Below, in pieces: positions 58,171 to 64,000 of a stretch of DNA of 64,000 nt. The notes beneath the pieces are model-generated. The model saw only the letters and a list, made by a program, of their open reading frames with translations. It did no database searches and was not told the origin of the DNA. Origin of the DNA: Roseiarcus sp963822215 (lineage in GTDB: Bacteria; Pseudomonadota; Alphaproteobacteria; Rhizobiales; Beijerinckiaceae); the NCBI GenBank assembly GCA_963822215.1, contig CAWGGX010000007.1:744001-808000 (forward strand), read 5' to 3'. A program made the translations under genes and the position numbers. Within the stretch, counting starts at the first letter, position 1. Every line of letters starts with the position of its first letter.

Positions 58171-58226
58171 TCGCCGTCGACACGAACATTTTCGTCGACG
58201 GTCATCGAGAAGACTCGCCCTTTTAG
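58167..58226 (+). pseudogene. VapC toxin, only the first 19 codons
   Basis: TTG 58167 overlaps the VapB stop and encodes LIAVDTNIFVDGHREDSPF, the standard VapC opening with its first catalytic Asp, then TAG at 58224. Sequence beyond does not continue a PIN domain and soon enters a palindromic repeat, so the toxin is dead. Confidence 0.75.
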
Positions 58227-58323
58227 CCGGACGCTCCATTCGAGCCTTGGCGTTCCGCCCGCAAATCCGGTGCGCCGTAACCGCCAAGAGGTATTGGACC
58301 TGCGACCTGTCCGCGCCCGCGCC

Positions 58324-58418
58324 GTCATCGCGAGCGAAGCGTGGCGATCCAGAGGAACGTCGAGCGCCCTACGTTCCTCTGGATCGCCGCGTCGCCCTTC
58401 GGGCTCCTCGCGATGACG
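58324..58418. repeat. Palindromic repeat family Y, intergenic copy
   Basis: GTCATCGCGAGCGAAGCG with GGCGATCCAGAGGAACGTCG on one side and CCTCTGGATCGCC ... CTCGCGATGACG on the other. The loop GAGCGCCCTACGTTCC is identical to that of the copy inside imuB at 46561-46650. It directly follows the truncated VapC. Confidence 0.88.
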
Positions 58419-58439
58419 GAACCATCAGCGCCCGGCGGT

Positions 58440-58895
58440 CTACCTTTTCGTCATCCGCGTGACGGGGATCGGCGCGAGGCGCAGCCGCCAGTTCGCGGGC
58501 AGGGCGTTGCCGCGCAAGCCGCCGCGCGGCTCGTCGTCGTCGTCCTTCGGCGGGAACATCACCGCGGTCGCGCAAACGAGGCCGCCGAACGAAGTCATGA
58601 AGCCGACATAGAGGAGGAAGATCGCCTCGACGCCAAGTCCGCTGTCGTGGAAGAGCCCCCAGAAGCCGAACGGATCGAATATGAGCAGCAGGGTGACGCA
58701 GAGAGCCCCGCCCAGCATGCCGAGGATCCAGTGGAAGATCATGTAGCGGACGAGCGGGTCGAGCTTCTTCCTAGGCCGCCTTGGCGAGCCGCAGGTGGGC
58801 GCATTCCCGATCATGTCCGTTTCCGCCACCGGAACCTCCGTCTGTACCCCTGCGCCCGTCTCCCGATATGATCGCAACCCGTAGCTTTTTATCAT
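58440..58895 (-). CDS. Small two-helix membrane protein of unknown function
   Basis: 151 residues from ATG 58895, or 124 from ATG 58814 (MIGNAPTCGSPRRP). Two membrane helices (about residues 50-73, HWILGMLGGALCVTLLLIF, and 88-112, EAIFLLYVGFMTSFGGLVCA) separated by a short aromatic loop, and a basic C-terminal tail after an acidic KDDDDEP patch. The family is not recognised. Lies alone after the VapBC remnant, same strand as the methyltransferase gene upstream of it. Confidence 0.65.
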   Translation of the reverse strand: MIKSYGLRSYRETGAGVQTEVPVAETDMIGNAPTCGSPRRPRKKLDPLVRYMIFHWILGMLGGALCVTLLLIFDPFGFWGLFHDSGLGVEAIFLLYVGFMTSFGGLVCATAVMFPPKDDDDEPRGGLRGNALPANWRLRLAPIPVTRMTKR

Positions 58896-58950
58896 ATCCG
58901 GAAGGACGTCCCGGTCAAATCGCCGCGCCTGCGACGAAATGTGGCGGGAG

Positions 58951-59844
58951 TCAGCTGCGCGCCTTCAAGGCGTCCGCCAGCCGCGCGGTGGCGGAGCCGG
59001 GCTTCAGCGGCTTCGGCTGGCTGTCATGCGGCGCCCAGGCGCTGAGCCAGAGGATGTCGAAGGTCGCGCGCACCCGGCCGTCACGGTCGGCGAACCCCGC
59101 CGCATAAGCCGCCGCAGCCCGCGCGAAAACTTCGCGCCTGAGCGGCTTGCGGCTGCGGTCAATGAGCGCGTTCGCGGCGCCGAAGGCGCGCAGGTCGCGC
59201 ATCAGGCCAAAAATGTCGGGGTAGCGGACGGCGACGCGGTCGAGATCGACGACCGGCAGCGCCAGACCCGCCCGCTGAGCCAGCGCGCCCAGCGCCCTGA
59301 GCTCGACGAACGGCGCGACGCGGGGGGCGGCGCCGCCGAGGATCTCGCTCTCGGCCAGCGTCAGGCTCTGGCGCAGTTCGGTCAGGGTGTCTCCGCCGAG
59401 CATGGCGACGACGGCGAGGCCATCGGGCGCGAGCGCCCGCCGCATTTGGATCAGCGCCCCTGGCAGGTCGTTGACCGTCTGCAGGGCGAGGAGCGACACC
59501 GCGAGGTCGAGGCGGCCGTCGGCGAAGGGCAGGCGCTCGACGTCGCCGACCGCGCGCAAAAAGCCGCCCGCGCCGAGGCTTGCGAGACTGGGCGCGAGCC
59601 GGACGACGGCGTCGACCTGTCCAGAGGCCGCCAGCGCCTCCGCGCCGTGCGGTCCCGGCGCGCCGAGATCGGCGGCCAGGGCGAAGCGGCGCTTGACCAC
59701 GCCCACACGGTCGACGAGGTCCTCGGCCGCCCGGCGCAGGAGAAAATCCGCGCCGGGATGCGCGCCGGCGCGCGCCCAGGCCCGGTCGAGCCGGCCCAAG
59801 GCCAGGGCACGGTCGAAGATCTGCGGCGGAGGAGCGGGAGCCAT
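58951..59844 (-). CDS. SAM-dependent methyltransferase (BioC/NDUFAF5-like)
   Basis: 297 residues from ATG 59844. N-terminal IFDRALALGRLDRAWARAGA and LLRRAAEDLVDRVGVVKRRF match the mitochondrial NDUFAF5/BioC-like family, followed by the SAM-binding core (ALAADLGAPGPHGAEAL) and DVERLPFADGRLDLAVSLLA, LQTVNDLPG, MRRALAPDGLAVVAMLGGDT. In mitochondria the homologue modifies a complex I subunit; the bacterial role is uncertain. Divergent from comF with about 60 bases between, an arrangement common in alphaproteobacteria. Confidence 0.9.
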   Translation of the reverse strand: MAPAPPPQIFDRALALGRLDRAWARAGAHPGADFLLRRAAEDLVDRVGVVKRRFALAADLGAPGPHGAEALAASGQVDAVVRLAPSLASLGAGGFLRAVGDVERLPFADGRLDLAVSLLALQTVNDLPGALIQMRRALAPDGLAVVAMLGGDTLTELRQSLTLAESEILGGAAPRVAPFVELRALGALAQRAGLALPVVDLDRVAVRYPDIFGLMRDLRAFGAANALIDRSRKPLRREVFARAAAAYAAGFADRDGRVRATFDILWLSAWAPHDSQPKPLKPGSATARLADALKARS

Positions 59845-59907
59845 GTCCCGCTTTATGCGACGACCGGCCACGTCGCGCAAAGCGCCGGTTCGCGCTAATC
59901 TCCGTTC

Positions 59908-60702
59908 ATGCATGCGGATTTCGCCCTTTCCGCGGACGATCCCGCCGCGCCCGGCTGGCGTCGGCGCGCGCTCGATTGTGCGCTCATGCTGGCGAAAGGC
60001 GCGGTCGACACCCTCTATCCGCCGACGTGCCTTGCCTGCCGCGCGGCGACCGACGCGCATGGCGCGCTCTGCCCGCGCTGCTGGAGCGCGATGCGATTCA
60101 TCGAGCGGCCCTATTGCGAGCGCCTCGGCACGCCGTTCGAGCAGGACCTCGGCGAGGGTCTGCTGTCGCCGCAGGCCATCGCCGATACGCCGGTCTACGC
60201 TCGCGCCCGCGCCGTCGCCCGGTTCGAGGACGGCCCGGCGCGCCGGCTTGTCCACCGGCTGAAATATTCCGACCGCGCCGAGCTTGCGCGCCCGATCGCG
60301 CGCTGGATGGCGCGGGCGGGCGCCGACATCCTCGCCGACGCCGACTGTCTCGCGCCCGTGCCGCTCCACCCGGTCCGACTCTGGCGGCGGCGCTTCAACC
60401 AGGCTGCCATGCTGGCGCGGGAAATCGCCCGCGCCAGCGGCAAGCCCTGCGACGTCGACGCGCTCCTCAGGGTCAAGGCGACCCATAGCCAGGTCGGCCT
60501 CAGCCGGACGCAGCGGGCGGAGAACGTCCAGGGGGCGTTCAAGGTCGCCGACGGCGCCGTGGTGAAAGGTCGCAACGTCGTGCTTGTCGACGACGTGTTG
60601 ACATCCGGAGCGACCGCCAATGCGGCGTCCCGGGCCCTCCTGCGGGCGGGGGCGAAGCGGGTGGACGTGCTGGTGTTCGCGCGGGTTGTTGTCGGGGCGT
60701 GA
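59908..60702 (+). CDS. comF: ComF-family phosphoribosyltransferase-like protein
   Basis: 264 residues. N-terminal zinc-finger-like CxxC pairs (TCLACRAATDAHGALCPRCW), then a type I PRTase domain with LKYSDRAELARPIARWM, APVPLHPVRLWRRRFNQAAM and the PRPP loop VVLVDDVLTSGATANAASRA. ComF is needed for DNA uptake in transformable bacteria, though its reaction is unclear. Its stop lies close to the glutaredoxin gene, which follows in the same direction; dprA at 11.3-12.6 kb is the other transformation gene in this window. Confidence 0.92.
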   Translation: MHADFALSADDPAAPGWRRRALDCALMLAKGAVDTLYPPTCLACRAATDAHGALCPRCWSAMRFIERPYCERLGTPFEQDLGEGLLSPQAIADTPVYARARAVARFEDGPARRLVHRLKYSDRAELARPIARWMARAGADILADADCLAPVPLHPVRLWRRRFNQAAMLAREIARASGKPCDVDALLRVKATHSQVGLSRTQRAENVQGAFKVADGAVVKGRNVVLVDDVLTSGATANAASRALLRAGAKRVDVLVFARVVVGA

Positions 60703-60755
60703 CCGCTTATATGCTCAAGGTTGGGCCGGAAGCGCCCAGGGGAGTCGAAATCGAA

Positions 60756-61013
60756 GTGAAGCCGGTCGTTATCTACACAAAGTCGACATGTCCGTACTGC
60801 CATGCCGCCAAGGCGCTTCTGGCGAAGAAGGGCGCGGCGTTCGAGGAAATCGGGGTCGACGGCGGCCGAGCGGCGCAGGCGGCCATGGCCGCGAAAGCCA
60901 ACGGCCGCTCGACGGTGCCGCAGATCTTCATCGACGGCGCGCCTGTCGGCGGGTGCGACGAATTGTACGATCTCGATGCGGCGGGCGAGCTAGACGCGCT
61001 GCTGGCGGGCTGA
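60756..61013 (+). CDS. grxC: Glutaredoxin 3-type protein
   Basis: 85 residues from GTG 60756, preceded by AGGGGAG; starts at 60699 (GTG overlapping the comF stop) or 60711 are in frame but exceed the family length. Active-site CPYC in IYTKSTCPYCHAAKALLAKK, cis-proline in RSTVPQIFIDGAPVGGCDEL. Reduces glutathione mixed disulfides in the cytoplasm using GSH. Likely an operon comF-grxC-DUF1178. Confidence 0.93.
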   Translation: MKPVVIYTKSTCPYCHAAKALLAKKGAAFEEIGVDGGRAAQAAMAAKANGRSTVPQIFIDGAPVGGCDELYDLDAAGELDALLAG

Positions 61014-61016
61014 CGC

Positions 61017-61448
61017 ATGATCAAGTACGCGCTCGGCTGCGCCGAGGGACACGAGTTCGAGAGCTGGTTTCCCGACAGCGCCGCTTACGAAAAGCAGCGC
61101 GAGCGGCAGCTCGTCGCGTGTCCGGAGTGCGGCTCGACCGCCGTCGACAAGGCGATCATGGCCCCGGCTGTCGTCGGCGACCGGAGCGCCCCGGAGGGGC
61201 TACCGGCGACTCTGCTCGACGCCAAGCGCCGGCAGGCCCGCGAGATGGTGGTTCGCCTGCGCCAGGAGATCGAGGCCAACACCGACGACGTCGGCGGCAA
61301 GTTCCCCGAGGTGGCGCGCGCCATCCACGCCGGCAACGAACCCGAACGGCCGATCCGCGGCCGGGCGAGCCTCGATGAAGCGCGCGCGCTGATCGAGGAA
61401 GGCGTCGGCGTCCTGCCGATGCCGGCGCTCGCCGATGAGTTGAACTGA
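61017..61448 (+). CDS. DUF1178 family protein
   Basis: 143 residues, start ATG 61017 four bases after the glutaredoxin stop. N-terminal MIKYALGCAEGHEFESWFPD and CPECGSTAVDKAIMAPAV give one Cys-His and a CxxC that could bind a metal. The remainder (VGGKFPEVARAIHAGNEPER followed by PIRGRASLDEARALIEEGV) is the conserved tail of DUF1178, found beside grxC in many alphaproteobacteria. Function unknown. Confidence 0.92.
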   Translation: MIKYALGCAEGHEFESWFPDSAAYEKQRERQLVACPECGSTAVDKAIMAPAVVGDRSAPEGLPATLLDAKRRQAREMVVRLRQEIEANTDDVGGKFPEVARAIHAGNEPERPIRGRASLDEARALIEEGVGVLPMPALADELN

Positions 61449-61495
61449 ACGCTGCCCCCCGCTTCGTTTCCCAGTCGATCCGGGCTGCCGCGCCG

Positions 61496-62812
61496 TCACA
61501 AGCTGGCGGCCTCGAGACGCGCGTAGCGCTCGCGCAAGCGGTCGAGGTCAAACGGTTCGAGGCGGCTCGCGCAACCGTCCATGATGCGCCTGCCGCGCTC
61601 GAGAAGCTGACGGCGAACCGCCGGATCGAGGCTCGCCGCGGAGACGTCGCCGAGCGCGCGCATGAGGCGCAGGCTGACGGCCGCGTCGGCCGCCGAGTAG
61701 TGGCGGATCTGCTCGAGGGCGAGATCGAGCAGCGCCTCGAAGTCCGCAAAGGGCACCACGATGCGAAGGACGTGCGGCGGATCATAGTGGTAGGTCTGCG
61801 GCGGCGTCCGGCCGGCCCAGCGGATGAGGATGGCGCTGAGCTGGTCGACCCCGCTGATCGCCGTGGTCGGATCGTTAACCGCCGGCGAGATCGCCCTGAG
61901 CGCGATGTCGACGATCTGGACGACGCCGAACTCGATGTCCTGCTGCAGGGTCCGGGTCGGGCCGATGTCGACCGCGGCGACGATCTCGGCGAGGCGCTCC
62001 GCCGAGATCCGCTCGCCGCGCGAGGCCTTGACGAGCGCGGCTCCTTCCGGAACGAACTGGCCGACCCGGCGTTCCATCTTCAGGCAGACGCCGTAGGATT
62101 TGGCGAGCGCGGTCAGCCTGCGGATGTCGACGAAGCGGATGTAGCCCGACTGCGGGCTCGGGATGACGGTGACGAGGTCCGCGAGCGAAGCGCCATACGC
62201 CAGGTCCGAATGCGCCGGACGCCAAGGATAGGGCATCAGCTCGTCGATCACGTCCTCCGTCTCGCGGGCGATCCGGTCGAGGATGTGGTTGACGCTGATC
62301 GCGTTCGAGATGTGGTGGATGAAATAGATGAGCCAGCCGACGCAGACGGGCGCCAGCGCCATCGCCCCGGCGACGGTGACAACCGGCGCAAACGGGGTCG
62401 GCAGCGAGCGCGCCGCCGGCAGCGCCGCAATACAATAGGAGAAGGTGCCGAGAAAGATCCCGAGGGTCCATTGCGTGACGTGGTCGCGCACGAAGCTGAC
62501 CAGGATGCGTGGCGAGAACTGGGTCGAAGCGAGCGTCAGCGTCATCAGCAGGATGGCGAAGACGATCGACACGACCGTCATGATCGAGGTCGCGATGCTG
62601 GTCAGGATCGCCTGGGCGACCTGGGGATCGGACTGCGAGGGAAAAAGCGCCTGTGGGACGAAGTCCCGCACCTGAGGAAACTGCTCTTCGAGCGAGGAGA
62701 GGATCGCCCCTGCGGCCCCGAGCGCGACAGCGATCAGGAAGGGCCGGATGAGGAAGCCGCCGCGGAACGCGTAGGCCGCCGACTTGAGCAACACCGGCAG
62801 TCGCTTGAACAT
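61496..62812 (-). CDS. DUF2254 integral membrane protein
   Basis: 438 residues from ATG 62812. Four predicted helices in the first 190 residues (GGFLIRPFLIAVALGAAGAI, SIATSIMTVVSIVFAILLMT, WTLGIFLGTFSYCIAALPA, VTVAGAMALAPVCVGWLIYF) and a cytoplasmic part with PSPQSGYIRFVDIRRLTALA, IGPTRTLQQDIEFGVVQIVD and SPAVNDPTTAISGVDQLSAI, the DUF2254 hallmark. Function unknown. Convergent with DUF1178. Confidence 0.92.
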   Translation of the reverse strand: MFKRLPVLLKSAAYAFRGGFLIRPFLIAVALGAAGAILSSLEEQFPQVRDFVPQALFPSQSDPQVAQAILTSIATSIMTVVSIVFAILLMTLTLASTQFSPRILVSFVRDHVTQWTLGIFLGTFSYCIAALPAARSLPTPFAPVVTVAGAMALAPVCVGWLIYFIHHISNAISVNHILDRIARETEDVIDELMPYPWRPAHSDLAYGASLADLVTVIPSPQSGYIRFVDIRRLTALAKSYGVCLKMERRVGQFVPEGAALVKASRGERISAERLAEIVAAVDIGPTRTLQQDIEFGVVQIVDIALRAISPAVNDPTTAISGVDQLSAILIRWAGRTPPQTYHYDPPHVLRIVVPFADFEALLDLALEQIRHYSAADAAVSLRLMRALGDVSAASLDPAVRRQLLERGRRIMDGCASRLEPFDLDRLRERYARLEAASL

Positions 62813-63009
62813 GATCCGCTGTCCTCGCCGGCCGGGCGAATCGAGCGACCGGCGCTTGCATGGGCGAGGTTTGAATGATTTTGAGTGGGCGACAAGCAAA
62901 AGCGACGACGACCCGGCGAGGGAAGTCCGCGCGAACTCATCCCTCCAGATTAGGCGCGCCGGGCAGGGACTCGCAGCGAGTCAGTGCCTAGCCGCCTCTT
63001 CGCGCCTCG

Positions 63010-63085
63010 TCCTGAGCTTGTCGAAGGACGTTCCAGGGCGCACCAACGTCCTCGCCCACTGGATCATCCTTCGACAAGCTCAGGA
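63010..63085. repeat. Long inverted repeat with 19-bp perfect arms
   Basis: TCCTGAGCTTGTCGAAGGA (63010-63028) and TCCTTCGACAAGCTCAGGA (63067-63085) are exact inverse copies separated by 38 bases. This arm sequence is a familiar dispersed repeat in proteobacterial genomes. It lies in the 363-base gap between the DUF2254 and DUF3108 genes, which otherwise shows nothing. Confidence 0.9.
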
Positions 63086-63175
63086 TGAGGGACGCTCCTC
63101 CTCACCCGCGTTGGGAGTTACCGCAGCGGCCTACATTGGCAGGACGCGCAGACCAAGCCTCCGGAAAGTTGATCG

Positions 63176-63988
63176 CTAGTCGTCGTCCACCCGGAATTCC
63201 TGCGCCTCGACCACCGTCGTGCCGATCATGGTGCGCACCGAGACGCGGAACGGCATCCAAACGCGATCGGCTTCGATCGGCGCCAGCCAGACCTCGAGGT
63301 CCTTGTTGTCAGCCATGAACTTGGTGGCCGGGCGATTCGGGCTGTGCCCGGAGATCGGCACGTAGCGAGCGGCGCAGACCACGACCGGCCCGTCATAGCC
63401 CTTCGCCTTGGCGTCGCGTTCGCCCACATAGGTGAGGTCGATGTCGAACCGGGTGTAGCCGTCGAAGATCGCGATCTTGCGATTGCAGGCCTCGGGCGGG
63501 GCCATGGCCCCGGAGGCGCGGGCCGGGATCACCACCGCGCCGACAGGATCGACGATGTTCTGCTCGTCGTGCGGACCGAGCGGAACGCGGTCCGGCTTGT
63601 CGTCGAACGGCGGAGCGATATCGATGCCGGTGACCGCGTTGCCCGCGAGCGCCATGCGGATCGTGCGCGTCATTTGCGAGCTGGCGGCGGTGGTCGCGAA
63701 CGTGGCGGGCGAGATGCGGCCCTGGACGATCGCCCCGTTCCCGGTCGAGGCGCCGCGCGCGTTGGAGAGCAGGCGCGCAAGGCCGGTGAGCTTGGCGTCG
63801 GCGCGGATCGCATAGCTCGTGGGCGACAGCTTGGCGTCGAGGACGGCCGAGCCGATCGGCAGGCCGACCAGCGACACGCGGTAGGTGGCGTGCAGCATGT
63901 CGGCTTCGGCCGGCGGCGAGGCCAGGGCCGCCGCCGCCGCCACCGCGAAGAGTCCGAGGCCCAACCCCATCGATGGCCGCGTCATCAT
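63176..63988 (-). CDS. Secreted DUF3108 protein
   Basis: 270 residues from ATG 63988. Signal peptide (LGLGLFAVAAAAALASPPAEA), then a beta-rich domain: HATYRVSLVGLPIGSAVLDA, LTGLARLLSNARGASTGNGA, CNRKIAIFDGYTRFDIDLTY, KDLEVWLAPIEADRVWMPFR and SVRTMIGTTVVEAQEF, matching DUF3108. Periplasmic, unknown function; the outer-membrane lipid-binding-like fold is inferred. The nearby window end leaves its upstream partner unseen. Confidence 0.88.
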   Translation of the reverse strand: MMTRPSMGLGLGLFAVAAAAALASPPAEADMLHATYRVSLVGLPIGSAVLDAKLSPTSYAIRADAKLTGLARLLSNARGASTGNGAIVQGRISPATFATTAASSQMTRTIRMALAGNAVTGIDIAPPFDDKPDRVPLGPHDEQNIVDPVGAVVIPARASGAMAPPEACNRKIAIFDGYTRFDIDLTYVGERDAKAKGYDGPVVVCAARYVPISGHSPNRPATKFMADNKDLEVWLAPIEADRVWMPFRVSVRTMIGTTVVEAQEFRVDDD

Positions 63989-64000
63989 GGCTCCCGTTTC

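Overview
The window is high-GC DNA from an alphaproteobacterium, most likely of the order Hyphomicrobiales (Rhizobiales). Pointers are a gatC-gatA-gatB operon, a catalytically dead dihydroorotase-like gene beside plsY and dprA, an imuA-imuB-dnaE2 mutasome cassette, an Agrobacterium-type ornithine/lysine decarboxylase, and DUF1178 and DUF3108 genes. Genus cannot be read from the sequence.

Layout. 0-5 kb is accessory: the 3' end of an IS1595-type transposase abutting a low-GC membrane/coiled-coil gene, a SnoaL-like gene, a 489-bp repeat (copy A), a broken TetR regulator, small unknown genes and tRNA-Ser(GCU). 5-14.5 kb is mostly core: a nonsense-interrupted glutathione transferase, a histone-H1-like basic protein, gatCAB, ruvX, dprA, plsY and the dihydroorotase-like gene. 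14.5-24 kb holds a hydrolase/FMN-protein pair, LysR and AraC regulators with an SDR gene, cardiolipin synthase and a decarboxylase. 24-28.3 kb is a four-gene minus-strand cluster: an ATPase-like membrane protein with internal repeats, an OmpA-domain protein, a Sel1 protein and a 2OG-Fe(II) oxygenase. 28.4-41.8 kb carries phospholipase C, a solute-binding protein, Nudix, S49 peptidase, a heparinase-II/III-like protein, Hsp20, twin epimerases, an XRE regulator and a lipoprotein esterase. 41.8-44.3 kb is a decayed toxin-antitoxin/IS island. 44.3-51.2 kb is the SOS mutasome. 51-58.4 kb is toxin-antitoxin genes, remnants and an IS66 element. 58.4-64 kb returns to housekeeping genes: a methyltransferase, ComF, glutaredoxin, DUF1178, DUF2254 and DUF3108.

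Two themes stand out. First, dispersed repeats are frequent. A 489-bp element occurs twice at exactly the same length (opposite orientation) and twice in shorter form, and several unrelated palindromic repeat families sit inside the reading frames of all three mutasome genes without breaking them. Second, many genes carry one lesion: gatA, LysR, GST, the VapC-partner antitoxin, a second VapBC pair, a PhaR-like remnant, a low-GC membrane gene, an MFS remnant and TetR. Real decay around mobile DNA explains many of these. The gatA lesion, in a gene expected to be essential, suggests that some may be sequencing or assembly indels.

The least explained loci are the 489-bp repeat, the ATPase-like/OmpA/Sel1/oxygenase cluster and the LysR 3'-end duplication in which both copies carry the same +1 shift. 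No CRISPR array or complete known defence system was seen.
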